Position numbers and translations under genes: made by a program. From RUG12395 sp034178705 (GTDB lineage: Bacteria; Bacillota; Clostridia; Oscillospirales; CAG-272): DNA of 61,622 nucleotides. How positions within the stretch are numbered: position 1 is the first letter of the stretch; every line of letters begins with the position of its first letter. The notes beneath the pieces were generated by a model. It was not told the DNA's origin, searched no databases, and worked only from the letters and a program-made list of their open reading frames with translations. Of this stretch, positions 16,812 through 25,605 are shown piece after piece. The stretch covers positions 1 through 61,622 of the forward strand of contig JAXFQY010000065.1 in assembly GCA_034178705.1 (NCBI GenBank). Direction: 5' to 3'.

Positions 16812-17903
16812 TCAGACATTGAAACGGAAGACAATGACATCTCCGTCGGAAACAACATAGTCCTTGCCTTCGCTACGAACCAACCCTTTTTCTTTTGCGG
16901 CGGCCATGCTGCCTTCCCGCGCGAGATCGTCGAAGGCGACCGTTTCGGCACGGATGAAACCGCGTTCGAAATCCGAATGGATTTTTCCTGCCGCAGCAGG
17001 AGCCTTGGTCCCTTTTCTGATCGTCCATGCACGCACTTCAGTCGGTCCGGCCGTCAGAAAACTGATCAGCCCGAGAAGACGGTAGCTTGCAACAATCAGC
17101 TTATCAAGGCCGCTTTGCTGAATCCCGAGACTGTCAAGAAACTCTTTTTTTTCATCGGGTTCAAGCTCGGCAAGTTCCGCTTCAGTTTCCGCACAAACGT
17201 CAATCAGCTCCGCACCTTCCTCGGCAGCTATTTTTTTCAGGGCTTCGTAGCCTGCACCTTTGTCGGGGGAGGCAAGCTGTTCCTCACTGACATTGGCAAC
17301 ATAAATGGTCGGTTTGAGCGTCAGAAGCGGGGAATCGGAGAAATACGCAAGCTCATCCTCATCCAAAGAGAGGGAACGTGCTGTTTTTCCGGAATCCAGT
17401 GCGGCGATGAGTTTTTCGGTTGTCTCAAGCTCATGGGCAAGCCCCTTGTCTCCTTTGAGGGCTTTGCGCAGGCGGTCTGCCTTTCGCTGAAGCAACTCAA
17501 GATCGGAGTAAATCAGCTCCAGGTTGATTGTTTCCACATCGCGCGCAGGGTCAACAGTGCCGTCGACATGAATAATGTCCCCGTTTTCAAAGCAGCGGAC
17601 CACATGGACGACTGCATCTACCTCCCGGATATGAGAAAGAAATTTGTTCCCTAATCCTTCGCCCTCGTGTGCGCCGCGGACAAGCCCCGCAATATCAACA
17701 AACTCAATGATGGCAGGAGTGTATTTCTGAGGATTATACATTTTTGCAAGTACGTCCAGACGCGGATCAGGAACGGCAACCACTCCGACATTCGGTTCGA
17801 TGGTGCAGAATGGGTAGTTTGCCGACTGCGCACCTGCATTTGTCAGTGCGTTGAAAAGAGTGCTTTTTCCGACGTTGGGTAAGCCGACGATACCAAGTTT
17901 CAT
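16812..17903 (-). CDS. ychF: YchF, Obg-family ATPase
   Basis: YchF is a universally conserved ribosome-associated P-loop protein that, unlike other Obg relatives, prefers ATP. The 363-residue product has the G1 loop GLPNVGKSTLFNAL (6-19), the switch region and G3 DIAGLVRGAHEGEGLGNKFL, the G4 variant NVSE in place of the GTP-specific NKxD (consistent with ATP), a coiled-coil insertion (about 130-200) and a C-terminal TGS domain beginning near 280 (ISFLTAGPTEVRAWTIRKGT). The start follows AAAGGGAC. It is monocistronic with its own promoter and terminator. The family assignment is certain; the physiological role in this organism is inferred. Confidence 0.96.
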   Translation of the reverse strand: MKLGIVGLPNVGKSTLFNALTNAGAQSANYPFCTIEPNVGVVAVPDPRLDVLAKMYNPQKYTPAIIEFVDIAGLVRGAHEGEGLGNKFLSHIREVDAVVHVVRCFENGDIIHVDGTVDPARDVETINLELIYSDLELLQRKADRLRKALKGDKGLAHELETTEKLIAALDSGKTARSLSLDEDELAYFSDSPLLTLKPTIYVANVSEEQLASPDKGAGYEALKKIAAEEGAELIDVCAETEAELAELEPDEKKEFLDSLGIQQSGLDKLIVASYRLLGLISFLTAGPTEVRAWTIRKGTKAPAAAGKIHSDFERGFIRAETVAFDDLAREGSMAAAKEKGLVRSEGKDYVVSDGDVIVFRFNV

Positions 17904-17937
17904 ATCTTTGTCCCTTTAAGTATATATTTTCCTGTTT

Positions 17938-17966
17938 ATTATACAGTTCCCGCGCGCAATTTTCAA
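17938..17966 (-). promoter_or_regulatory. Sigma-A-type promoter of ychF
   Basis: Minus strand TTGAAA, 17-bp spacer, TATAAT. Confidence 0.82.
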
Positions 17967-18054
17967 TTGTTTTTTTAGAAAAACCTCCTATCCGGCTTTT
18001 TTTCTGAAACGTCGGAATTATACGGCGAACGCAGGAAGTTTTTTTGAAGGACCG

Positions 18055-18083
18055 TTGAAAAAAGCGTATTCTTACGTTATAAT
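18055..18083 (+). promoter_or_regulatory. Sigma-A-type promoter of the two-component system
   Basis: TTGAAA, 17-bp spacer, TATAAT, leaving a leader of about 95 nt before the response regulator. Confidence 0.82.
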
Positions 18084-18185
18084 AAAAATAATCAAACAAA
18101 AAAACGTAAAAGAGCAGAGGAATCCGCATTTTTTACGGTTTTGAGGATGCCAAAGAACAATTTGTAATTGTAACGGAGGACCGCT

Positions 18186-18875
18186 GTGACAACAAGAATA
18201 TTGGTTGTGGACGATGATGTCAATATTTGTGATATTCTTCGCATGTATCTGGAACGCGAGGGCTACGAGGTAAAGGTTGCCTATGACGGCGAGGCCGGTG
18301 TGCAGCAGTTCCGGGAATTTGATCCGGATCTTGTTTTGCTTGATATCATGCTTCCCAAAAAAGACGGCTGGCAGGTGTGCCGCGAGATCCGTGAGATTTC
18401 CCCCAAGCCGATTATCATGATTACGGCCAAGGGAGAGGTGTTTGATAAGGTTCTCGGGCTGGAACTCGGTGCCGATGATTTTATTGTCAAACCTTTTGAT
18501 ACCAAGGAGGTAACCGCGCGCGTCAAGGCCGTTCTCCGCCGTACCGGATCGAGGGATGAGGAGCAGGATGAAACGCTTCGCTTTGATAATATTGAGATCA
18601 GCCGCCGCCGTTTTGAGCTGAAAATCCGCGGAAAAAGCGTTGACGTTCCTCCGAAGGAGCTTGAGTTGCTTTATTTTCTGGCATCCAACGCCAATCGCGT
18701 TTTTACGCGGGATCAGCTGCTTGATAAGGTATGGGGCTTTGACTATCTCGGAGATTCCCGCACGGTTGATGTTCACATCAAACGGCTGAGAGAAAAACTG
18801 GAGGGGGTTTCCGATAAGTGGACTCTGAAAACAGTCTGGGGAGTCGGCTACAAGTTTGAAACTGTTCCTGCCTGA
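18186..18875 (+). CDS. Response regulator, OmpR/PhoB family
   Basis: A 229-residue DNA-binding regulator. Receiver domain 1-120: acidic cluster DDD at 9-11, phospho-acceptor Asp53 in LLDIMLP, Thr in MITAKG and Lys in VKPF. The winged-helix output domain (about 130-229) ends with the recognition and wing segments DSRTVDVHIKRLREKL and WTLKTVWGVGYKFE. The start is GTG, 6 nt after GGAGGA. It is followed at 8 bp by its histidine kinase. OmpR-family regulators bind 11-bp direct repeats; two such repeats occur elsewhere in this window (52267 and 59111), but nothing ties this regulator to them specifically. The signal sensed is unknown. Confidence 0.95.
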   Translation: MTTRILVVDDDVNICDILRMYLEREGYEVKVAYDGEAGVQQFREFDPDLVLLDIMLPKKDGWQVCREIREISPKPIIMITAKGEVFDKVLGLELGADDFIVKPFDTKEVTARVKAVLRRTGSRDEEQDETLRFDNIEISRRRFELKIRGKSVDVPPKELELLYFLASNANRVFTRDQLLDKVWGFDYLGDSRTVDVHIKRLREKLEGVSDKWTLKTVWGVGYKFETVPA

Positions 18876-18883
18876 GCACCGTT

Positions 18884-20398
18884 TTGTCGGAACCGTTTGC
18901 AGAAGGGGGGAGACGCGGTCTGTTCCGTTCCGTTTTTTCGCGCCTTGCCGCGATTTTTGTGTTGATTGTTGTGATCAGCTTCTCGCTGATTGCTTATATT
19001 GTGATTTCCATTACCGGTGATTATGCCCGCACCGAAAAAACCGATAATATTATTAAAACGGCAGAGGCAATTTCAAACATCATCCGTGTAACCTCTGCGG
19101 ATCTGGATCAAAACGGAGAAACACAAGATCTGAGTGTGGATACCTACCGAGCCATAATTACCGTTTCGGCTTCTGCTGACGGTGTCAACGCCTTTATCGC
19201 CGATCCGGACGGCATGGTTTTATTCTGCGATACAGGAATGAAGCAGGATCTCACCGGAGCCAGAATTGCCGATGATGCGTTGCTGTCCGGTGTACGTACG
19301 GGAGAAACCTATTGTGCCAGTTCCGATCTCGGTGGAGTTTTGCCGCATACCAGTCTGGTTGCCGCGCGTATGATCGGAGACAGTCCGGACGGAATTGTTG
19401 TTGTTTATGCCGAGAGCAGGGCGGAAACAGCCATGCTCAACTTGCTGATCCGGACGATTGTCCTTTCCACTATGTGGGTGCTGATCGCCATGCTTCTTGC
19501 TATCTTTTTTGTCAGCGAACGCACGATCGGGCCTTTGAAAACAATGAGCCGGGCGGCAAAGCAGTTTGCCGGCGGTCGGCTTGATGTCCGAGTCCCCGTT
19601 ACCGGGCATGATGAGATTGCCGAGCTGGCTTCCGCTTTTAACAATATGGCGGAATCGCTTGCCAATTCTGAAAAAACCCGTTCCAGCTTCCTTGGAAATG
19701 TTTCTCACGATCTTCGGACCCCGATGACAACGATCAGCGGTTTTATTGACGGAATTCTTGATGGGACGATTCCTCCGGAAGATCAGGAGTATTACCTGAA
19801 AATCGTCAGCTCGGAGGTAAAACGCCTTTCTCGCCTTGTCAGCGCCCTTCTGGATATTTCCCGTCTCCAGGCGGGGGAGCGAAAGTTCCACCCGGAAAAT
19901 TTTGATATCTGCGAAATGGCGCGGCAGATTGTGCTGTCTTTTGAACAGTTGATTGAGGATAAGCGGCTGGACGTTTCCTTCGAAGCCGAGCGCGATTCCA
20001 TGATGGCATATGCCGACCGGGATGCCATCCATCAGGTTCTTTACAACATCACAGACAATGCCGTGAAGTTTTCCTGTGATGAGGGACTGCTCAGGATAAA
20101 AATCTACCTGTACGACAAGCAAATCCATGTTTCCGTGTACAATGAAGGTGTCGGAATCCCCAAGGAGGATCTGCCGTTTGTTTTCGACCGGTTCTACAAG
20201 AGCGATAAAAGCAGGAGCCTGGATCGTACCGGTGTCGGTCTTGGTCTCTATATTTGCCGCTCTGTGATTGAGGCGCACGGAGGTACCATTGTTGCCCGGA
20301 GTGAAGCGGGCAAGTATTGCGAATTTGAGTTCACGCTGCGACCGGGCAAGGAGACCAGAAGTAAAACCATTGATATTACCCGTCCGGTTGATTTGTGA
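18884..20398 (+). CDS. Membrane sensor histidine kinase
   Basis: A class I kinase of about 504 residues that pairs with the preceding response regulator. Order: membrane helix (about 17-39), extracytoplasmic sensor (40-185), second membrane helix (about 187-208), HAMP (ERTIGPLKTMSRAAKQFAGG), dimerisation/phospho-acceptor helix with His in GNVSHDLRTPMTTISGF, N box in VLYNITDNAVKFS, G1 in VGIPKEDLPFVFDRFYKSD and G2 GVGLGLYICRSVIEAHGG. The start is uncertain: no ATG fits, the TTG at 18884 lacks a good ribosome binding site, and a GGGGGGAG tract at 18905 would suit a non-ATG start a few codons on. The sensor domain has no recognised ligand. Confidence 0.92.
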   Translation: MSEPFAEGGRRGLFRSVFSRLAAIFVLIVVISFSLIAYIVISITGDYARTEKTDNIIKTAEAISNIIRVTSADLDQNGETQDLSVDTYRAIITVSASADGVNAFIADPDGMVLFCDTGMKQDLTGARIADDALLSGVRTGETYCASSDLGGVLPHTSLVAARMIGDSPDGIVVVYAESRAETAMLNLLIRTIVLSTMWVLIAMLLAIFFVSERTIGPLKTMSRAAKQFAGGRLDVRVPVTGHDEIAELASAFNNMAESLANSEKTRSSFLGNVSHDLRTPMTTISGFIDGILDGTIPPEDQEYYLKIVSSEVKRLSRLVSALLDISRLQAGERKFHPENFDICEMARQIVLSFEQLIEDKRLDVSFEAERDSMMAYADRDAIHQVLYNITDNAVKFSCDEGLLRIKIYLYDKQIHVSVYNEGVGIPKEDLPFVFDRFYKSDKSRSLDRTGVGLGLYICRSVIEAHGGTIVARSEAGKYCEFEFTLRPGKETRSKTIDITRPVDL

Positions 20399-20490
20399 CA
20401 GGCAGGCGCTGAATGATTCCGAATGCGGTTGTATGAAGCCTGCATTTCTAAATGAGAGAAAAGAAGATACCGGATCCGACGGGAAAAATG

Positions 20491-20522
20491 AAAAGCAGCG
20501 GTCGAAGAGACCGCTGCTTTTG
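20491..20522 (+). terminator. Terminator of the two-component operon
   Basis: A 12-bp stem AAAGCAGCGGTC / GACCGCTGCTTT with a 5-nt loop, then TTTTGTT; it can also serve malQ transcription from the right. Confidence 0.85.
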
Positions 20523-20584
20523 TTGAGAATCGGGAAGGACAAGGAACATTTTTATGATAATTACGGAAGGGGTATGGCAGCCGC

Positions 20585-21997
20585 TTACCCGTGTAGAAGT
20601 CGTGCCGATACGGTATTCAGTTTATGAAAATAAGCACGGTCAACCGCGGCAACCGCGGTGTCTGTTGCCCGGTAGGTCCAGTTTCCGCCGGCGGTTCCCG
20701 GGGTATTCATGCGGGTGTCTTTTCCGTAAAGCAGAAGGTCCTGGAAAGGAAGAATCGTTGTTCCGGCAGAGGAAACGAAAAGCGTCCGGATTGCCGCACG
20801 GCAGCCGGCATTGATATCATCACCTTCATAGCCGCAGAAATCAAAAAAACGGCGGCGAAGTTCCGGCGTACATTCATAAACCCAGCCGAGAAGTGTATTG
20901 TTGTCATGGGTACCCGTATAGGCGACGCAGCGGTGCGGATAATTGTACGGCATGTGCTCATCCTCAGGATTCCCGTTGTACCCCCCGAACTGCATCAGCC
21001 GCATTCCGGGAAGCTGAGACTGCTTCATGAACGCAGCGAGGCCGGGAGTATATGCACCGAGATCCTCGGCGATGATCTCACCGACTCCGGATGCCGAACG
21101 GAGCGCATGGACAAAGGGCATACCGGGACCTTTAACCCATCTGCCTTCGGCTGCTGTTTCGGCATCTGCGGGGATGCTCCAGTAGGCTTCGATCGCACGA
21201 AAGTGGTCAATACGGAGAATGTCAAAGAAGCGAAAGCAAAAGGAAACGCGATCCCGCCACCAAGAGAAGCCGTTTTTCGCCATAGCATCCCAATTGTAGA
21301 TCGGATTCCCCCAGAGTTGCCCGTCGGGGGAAAAATTATCAGGTGGACACCCCGCGACCTCCTTGGGAAGAAAAAGCTCCGGGTGGAGAAGCGCATCGCA
21401 GCTGTTTCCGTCAACATAGATCGGAATATCTCCGATAATGCGGACCCCTTTTTGTTTTGCATAGGTGCGGATGCTCTGCCACTGACGGTCGAATTCGTAT
21501 TCACAGAACCTCTGAAAGAAAACAGCATCTTCGCACCCCGATACAGGGGGGAGATGGTGCTCGGCAAATTCGCAATATTCAGCGATCCGAGGGTGGGTGT
21601 CAACGTAGGCGTTCACGGCACGGCGCAGAGAAGGATCTGCCCGGCTTGCCGCCCGTGCGAGGAGCGGGAGCCGCTCCGTCCGGAAACGGTCGAACTCAAC
21701 GGCGAAGGGAGTTTTCTGGCGTGCGCCGTCAAGCTCTTCCCGGGTCAGCAAGCCCTCTTCAAACAGCGTCGGAAGATCGATAAAAAATGGGTTTGTACTG
21801 AAAGCCGACACGGTTTTATAGGGAGAACCGAAGCCGTCCGGCAGGCAAAAGGGAAGTGTTTGCCATAGGGAAAAGCCGCAGTCGGAGAGAAGGTCGATAA
21901 AAGCAAGCGCAGAGCGCCCGAAGCTCCCACAGCCGTAATCGCCTGGAAGCGAGGAAATATGCAGCAGAACACCGCTGCGGCGCGTATCATTTTTCAT
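20585..21997 (-). CDS. malQ: 4-alpha-glucanotransferase (amylomaltase, GH77)
   Basis: Transfers alpha-1,4-glucan segments between maltodextrins, releasing glucose, during starch or glycogen metabolism in the cytoplasm. The 470-residue protein is normal length for GH77 and starts with the family block SGVLLHISSLPGDYGCGSFG. Catalytic sites are present: the nucleophile Asp in ILRIDHFRA, acid/base Glu in EIIAEDLG, and the transition-state Asp in TGTHDNNT; the substrate-binding segments QLWGNPIYNW and PEDEHMPYNY are also typical. AAAGGAAAA lies about 12 nt before the ATG. It starts 4 nt after an uncharacterised 149-residue gene and is thus second in a leftward operon. Confidence 0.95.
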   Translation of the reverse strand: MKNDTRRSGVLLHISSLPGDYGCGSFGRSALAFIDLLSDCGFSLWQTLPFCLPDGFGSPYKTVSAFSTNPFFIDLPTLFEEGLLTREELDGARQKTPFAVEFDRFRTERLPLLARAASRADPSLRRAVNAYVDTHPRIAEYCEFAEHHLPPVSGCEDAVFFQRFCEYEFDRQWQSIRTYAKQKGVRIIGDIPIYVDGNSCDALLHPELFLPKEVAGCPPDNFSPDGQLWGNPIYNWDAMAKNGFSWWRDRVSFCFRFFDILRIDHFRAIEAYWSIPADAETAAEGRWVKGPGMPFVHALRSASGVGEIIAEDLGAYTPGLAAFMKQSQLPGMRLMQFGGYNGNPEDEHMPYNYPHRCVAYTGTHDNNTLLGWVYECTPELRRRFFDFCGYEGDDINAGCRAAIRTLFVSSAGTTILPFQDLLLYGKDTRMNTPGTAGGNWTYRATDTAVAAVDRAYFHKLNTVSARLLHG

Positions 21998-22001
21998 ATT
22001 C

Positions 22002-22451
22002 TTACTGTTTTTCCTTTAGAAGTGAGACCGTGTACACCATATCGGAATCATTTTTTTCGGCGGTGGCAAAACTGACGGTTTCGCGTTCGCGGTACTCGGT
22101 CAGCCGGTCGGCAAGGGAACGAAGCGCACTGCCGGCAGGAAATGTATCGGGCATCGGGAGAGGGGTTCGGGTACGCAGAAGGACATAGTCCTCATCAAGA
22201 ATGGTAGCGAAGTGTTCATCGTAATAACGGTGTCGGATAAAATGCGAAAAATAGGAAAGAGCTTCGGCGGCCGCATAAAGCTCCGCCGCCTCCGGTGTTA
22301 CGGCTCCGGAGGGAAGAATCTGCTCTGCGCGGATGGCACGGGCGATTCGATATACCCGTTCGTTGCGTAAATTGAAGACTGCAAAAGCGATGATTGCACC
22401 GTCAGCCGTCAGTGCGGACGCTGAAGTGATGCTGTAATTCAATTCTATCAT
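22002..22451 (-). CDS. Uncharacterised protein upstream of malQ
   Basis: A soluble, cytoplasmic protein of up to 149 residues that I do not recognise. It begins with beta-strand-like segments (NYSITSASALTADGAIIAFAVF, fewer than 23 residues) and has a helical middle (AELYAAAEALSYFSHFIRHRYY). It is co-transcribed with malQ at a 4-bp gap. The start is unclear: the ATG at 22451 is immediately preceded by GGAG, too close for normal initiation, whereas a TTG three codons later lies 9 nt from the same GGAG and would fit better. Two overlapping sigma-A-like promoters lie just upstream. Confidence 0.7.
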   Translation of the reverse strand: MIELNYSITSASALTADGAIIAFAVFNLRNERVYRIARAIRAEQILPSGAVTPEAAELYAAAEALSYFSHFIRHRYYDEHFATILDEDYVLLRTRTPLPMPDTFPAGSALRSLADRLTEYRERETVSFATAEKNDSDMVYTVSLLKEKQ

Positions 22452-22483
22452 CTCCGATTTTCATGAAAATATGATTATCCCAT

Positions 22484-22512
22484 ATTGTAGCACTATCTTC
22501 AATAATATGCAA
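22484..22512 (-). promoter_or_regulatory. Promoter of the malQ operon
   Basis: Minus strand TTGCAT, 17-bp spacer, TACAAT. A second possible promoter TTGAAG-N17-GATAAT overlaps it, shifted about 10 bp downstream. Confidence 0.65.
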
Positions 22513-22529
22513 TCCTCAAAAAGAGAAAC

Positions 22530-22557
22530 GCCGCTTTTTCCTTCTTGAAAAAAGCGA
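22530..22557 (-). terminator. Weak terminator-like hairpin
   Basis: Minus strand CGCTTTTT / AAAAAGCG stem followed by GCGTTTCTCTTTTT. It lies 350 nt after the stop of the 22908 membrane protein gene and just before the malQ promoter. Confidence 0.35.
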
Positions 22558-22907
22558 CAGCAAAACGGGAAAACAGGAAAAATCGACCGGGTGAAAATTG
22601 GAACGGAGAAACCGAAAGAACGAAAAAAGGAATCCGATTATATAATCGCCCCAAAAAGAAGAGAGCCGTTTTGATCTTTGTCAGAGGCGTTCGGCGGAAG
22701 GTCCTTCATAGATCCAATCGGGGAGTTCAGGGAGAGCGGAGGGAGGGCCTTGCCCGTCGATACAGGAGCGGTTTTCCGAAAGACTATCGCTCTGTTGATG
22801 AGGCAGGAAGGGGTACCCTTCTTGCTTTTTTGTGGAGACAGAAGAAAAAAGTCAAAATATCCGGCACTGGTCTCCTGCGGATCGGAAGGAAATGCATCTT
22901 GCTTTTT
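22558..22907. other. Intergenic region without a recognisable gene
   Basis: About 350 bases, purine-rich on the plus strand. A plus-strand frame is open through much of it but runs antisense into the next gene, lacks a ribosome binding site and is strongly basic, so it is not called. It contains a perfect 12-bp palindrome GATTATATAATC at 22636-22647. Confidence 0.5.
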
Positions 22908-23684
22908 TTACTTTTCGGAGTCCGGTGCCCGGAGTCTGTTGGATCGCAGAAGAACCGCAGGAGCCAGGAGCAGGGAGAGAAGCAGACCACCCGCTCCCAG
23001 GGTCAGAAGAATCCACAGAACGTTGTCGGTCAGGAGATAATCCGATGCAAGGTTCTCGAGACCGTTGATGGACGTAAAACTGGAAAAAAAGAATACCCCG
23101 GTATAATAAAGCGCGAGCCCGGTGAAAACAGGGAGAGCGCAGAGACAGGTACGGGATATCCCGGCTCTCTTTCTCATTCCCTTTGCCAGCAGAACTGTCA
23201 GCATAACAGCTATCAGAATTGAGAAATCAAAGGCAAAAAGAGTAAAAAAAGAAACAAAAACGGCGGCAAAGTGTCCGGACAGAAGCTCGGCAAAACGATC
23301 GGCTTCCGGAATGCGGGTTGCTGCACTGAGCAGAGCAGCAGAAAGAAGCGGCAGAAAAAGAGCGGCAAAGACAGAAAGTGCACCGCTTGTCAGCAGAGCG
23401 GCGGAGATGACCGAGCCGTTTCCGTCCTGCGCGCGCGGAAAGGCACGATAAAGATGGGAAAGAAGGATACTTTCTGACAAAATAATGCCCAGCAGAGAGC
23501 AGGGAAGAAAAACGGAAAAATAAATCGTATCACTGCCGGGGAAAAACAGAGAGGCGATCCCTGTGATCAGCGCGCCGATTACGGAAAGCAGGGCAGGAGC
23601 TACCGCGCGCGGTACGGAGTACCGGAAAACACGGGAAAAGAGGGCTTCTTTGCGCTCCGGCAGGATTCTTTTTTGCTTATTCAT
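22908..23684 (-). CDS. Six-helix integral membrane protein, function unknown
   Basis: A 258-residue, very hydrophobic protein with six predicted membrane helices near 30-50, 54-76, 95-120, 140-167, 183-203 and 223-247, a basic N-terminus (MNKQKRILPERK) and a charged C-terminus. No transporter signature, catalytic motif or family is recognised; it resembles permease subunits only in topology. Its ATG overlaps the rsmI stop by 8 nt and has GGAG 7 nt upstream, so it is translationally coupled to rsmI as the last gene of a leftward methyltransferase operon. Confidence 0.78.
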   Translation of the reverse strand: MNKQKRILPERKEALFSRVFRYSVPRAVAPALLSVIGALITGIASLFFPGSDTIYFSVFLPCSLLGIILSESILLSHLYRAFPRAQDGNGSVISAALLTSGALSVFAALFLPLLSAALLSAATRIPEADRFAELLSGHFAAVFVSFFTLFAFDFSILIAVMLTVLLAKGMRKRAGISRTCLCALPVFTGLALYYTGVFFFSSFTSINGLENLASDYLLTDNVLWILLTLGAGGLLLSLLLAPAVLLRSNRLRAPDSEK

Positions 23685-24555
23685 CTTTTTTCTCCACTGT
23701 CAGACGGTAGAATTCACTTTTCGTCATCCCGCGGTCTGCGGCAGCCGCTTTGATCGCATCCATTCTTTTCTTTCCCTGCGCCTCATAGAAGGCGACGTGA
23801 TCCCCGGGGGAGAGTAAGTTGAGATCCGGTGTGTTCTGCTTGCGGAATGGAACGGCGTCGCTTCCGTCGATCACAATGACATATTCTCCGCGCGGCTCCG
23901 ATTCCGTGCAGAGGGCCGCGGCTCGGGAGAGAGTCGTACGGAGGATTTCTTCATTCAGTTTGGTCAATTCCCGGCAGATGGTACAGCGACGGTCTCCGAG
24001 CGCAGCTGCAAGATCTGCAAGGGTTTCGGGGATTCGGTGAGGCGCCTCATACAGGATCAGTGCAGCAGGAATCTGGCAGAGCAAGGACAGACGTTCCTGC
24101 CGCTCCCGGTTTGTACGGGGAAGAAAACCTTCAAAATAAAAATGATCAACGGGAAGTCCGGAAAGAGCGACGGCGCACACGGCGGCGCAAGGGCCCGGGA
24201 TCACCGTGACCGGCACATTATGGTCGGCACAGAGAGAAACAAGATCCTGCCCGGGGTCGCTGATTGCCGGCATCCCGGCGTCAGTGACAAGCGCGCAACT
24301 TTCTCCTGCGAGGAGACGGCGGAGAATCTCCTCCCCGCGCTCTGCGCGGTTATGTTCATAATAAGAAAGGGTCTCGCGGCGTACGCCGAGAAAGGACAGC
24401 AGTTTCCCGGTGACGCGGGTATCTTCGGCGGCGATGAAGTCAACTTCGGAGAGTACCTTCTTTGCACGGTCGGACAGATCGGACAGATTGCCGATCGGTG
24501 TTCCGACCAGATAAAGCGTTCCGCCGAGAACGGCGTTTTTTTCAGAATTCTGCAT
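23677..24555 (-). CDS. rsmI: 16S rRNA (cytidine1402-2'-O)-methyltransferase
   Basis: RsmI 2'-O-methylates C1402 in the decoding centre of 16S rRNA using S-adenosylmethionine. The 292-residue protein shows the SAM-dependent tetrapyrrole-methylase-like fold with its hallmark blocks: LYLVGTPIGNLSDLSDRA (about 13-30), AAEDTRVTGKLL, LVTDAGMPAISDPG, VTVIPGPCAAVCAVALSGLP, and ILYEAPHRIPETLADL. The ATG at 24555 follows AGGAGA at 8 nt; an in-frame upstream ATG would overlap the previous gene. It directly follows a tRNA-methyltransferase gene, an arrangement shared with other Firmicutes. Confidence 0.95.
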   Translation of the reverse strand: MQNSEKNAVLGGTLYLVGTPIGNLSDLSDRAKKVLSEVDFIAAEDTRVTGKLLSFLGVRRETLSYYEHNRAERGEEILRRLLAGESCALVTDAGMPAISDPGQDLVSLCADHNVPVTVIPGPCAAVCAVALSGLPVDHFYFEGFLPRTNRERQERLSLLCQIPAALILYEAPHRIPETLADLAAALGDRRCTICRELTKLNEEILRTTLSRAAALCTESEPRGEYVIVIDGSDAVPFRKQNTPDLNLLSPGDHVAFYEAQGKKRMDAIKAAAADRGMTKSEFYRLTVEKKDE

Positions 24556-24565
24556 AGCGTATCTC

Positions 24566-25333
24566 CTAAAAAGCGAGCGGTTTTCCGGAGTAAACGGCAT
24601 CGGCATCGGCAGAATAGGTTTCGCTGCCGCGCGTATTTCTCAGAAAGAGCGGACGGGTTATTTTAAGCTCCTCTCCTGCGTCTTTTCTGGCATGGCAGAG
24701 CAGAAGAGAAGGGGACGCGCCCGGATATTCATGGACAAAAGTAAGCTGTTTCGGTTCCAAAGCGGCTTCCCGGAGTGCGGAAAGCAGAGAAACCAGCCTT
24801 TCCGGACGGTAGACGGTGTAAAAGGAACCGCCGGAGCGCAGAAGCCGGGATGCGGCACACGCGAAGTCCGCTATGGTTCCGTTCAGCTCGCGACGTGCTG
24901 CGTCCATTTCCGGGGCAGCGCTGCGCAGTCCGGCGTTTGCGGCGAGATAGGGAGGATTGGAAACAACAAGATCGACTTCGCCGCCGCAGTCGGAGGGAGA
25001 GGCATCCCGGATATCCCGGCAAAGAACCGTTATCCGATCGGAATAACTGTTGTCACAGGCGTTTTTTTCCGTCAGCGCGGCATAATCCTTCTGTACCTCA
25101 TAGGCATAAATCTGCGCAGCCTTTTTCCGCGCCAAAAGAAGCAGGGAAACAATTCCCGTTCCGCTTCCGAGCTCCGCCGCACGGCGCGGGGGGCGGGTTT
25201 CCGGCACATACGCGGCCAGAAGAAGGGCATCTGTGCCGAATTTCAAACCTTGCCGGCGTTGTGTAATGGTCAGACCGTCATTGACGCGGTTTATAACCGT
25301 GTCAGCAGGTAGATCCTCAAGCAAATTGTTCAT
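24566..25333 (-). CDS. tRNA1(Val) (adenine37-N6)-methyltransferase-like protein
   Basis: A 255-residue SAM-dependent methyltransferase of the TrmN6/YfiC (YabB) group, expected to methylate N6 of an adenine in tRNA. The Rossmann core shows motif I ELGSGTGIVSLLLLA, the acidic residue after strand 2 (IYAYEVQKDY) and the amino-methyltransferase motif IV NPPY in LVVSNPPYLAANAGLR. The start ATG follows GGAG at 6 nt, 12 bp after the ferredoxin terminator. It is 10 bp upstream of rsmI. The precise tRNA target is inferred from the family and gene order. Confidence 0.9.
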   Translation of the reverse strand: MNNLLEDLPADTVINRVNDGLTITQRRQGLKFGTDALLLAAYVPETRPPRRAAELGSGTGIVSLLLLARKKAAQIYAYEVQKDYAALTEKNACDNSYSDRITVLCRDIRDASPSDCGGEVDLVVSNPPYLAANAGLRSAAPEMDAARRELNGTIADFACAASRLLRSGGSFYTVYRPERLVSLLSALREAALEPKQLTFVHEYPGASPSLLLCHARKDAGEELKITRPLFLRNTRGSETYSADADAVYSGKPLAF

Positions 25334-25345
25334 AATCTCCGAACG

Positions 25346-25385
25346 GAAAAAGCGGAGGGTCCGGTTCCGGGCGCTCCGCCTTTTC
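25346..25385 (-). terminator. Terminator of the ferredoxin gene
   Basis: Minus strand AAAAGGCGGAG ... CTCCGCTTTTT, stem of about 10 bp with a 17-nt loop, ending in a T run. Confidence 0.85.
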
Positions 25386-25401
25386 ATTTACATATGTTGA
25401 A

Positions 25402-25575
25402 TTATTCGTCCTTGGCAGGAGCTCCGACCGGGCAGACACCCTCGCAGGCGCCGCACTCGATGCACTCGTCGGGGTTAATTACGTATTTACCGTCACCCTC
25501 GGAAATCGCACTGACAGGACACTCAGCAGCGCATGCGCCGCAGGAAATGCAGTCATCGGAAATCTTATAAGCCAT
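25402..25575 (-). CDS. 2[4Fe-4S] ferredoxin
   Basis: A 57-residue clostridial-type ferredoxin, the low-potential electron carrier of anaerobic metabolism. It has two complete cluster motifs, CxxCxxCxxxCP at C9-C12-C15-C19 and C38-C41-C44-C48, in the usual pseudo-twofold arrangement. GGAGGTG lies 9 nt before the ATG. It is monocistronic, with its own promoter and terminator. Confidence 0.96.
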   Translation of the reverse strand: MAYKISDDCISCGACAAECPVSAISEGDGKYVINPDECIECGACEGVCPVGAPAKDE

Positions 25576-25605
25576 ATCTGTACACCTCCGTATCAATTTG
25601 AAATT

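Noticed and set aside
19220..20542. A 440-codon minus-strand frame over the histidine kinase
   Set aside because: Antisense shadow; the kinase motifs on the plus strand are complete.
22545..23222. A 225-codon plus-strand frame of very basic composition
   Set aside because: Half of it is antisense to the 22908 membrane protein and it has no ribosome binding site or homology.
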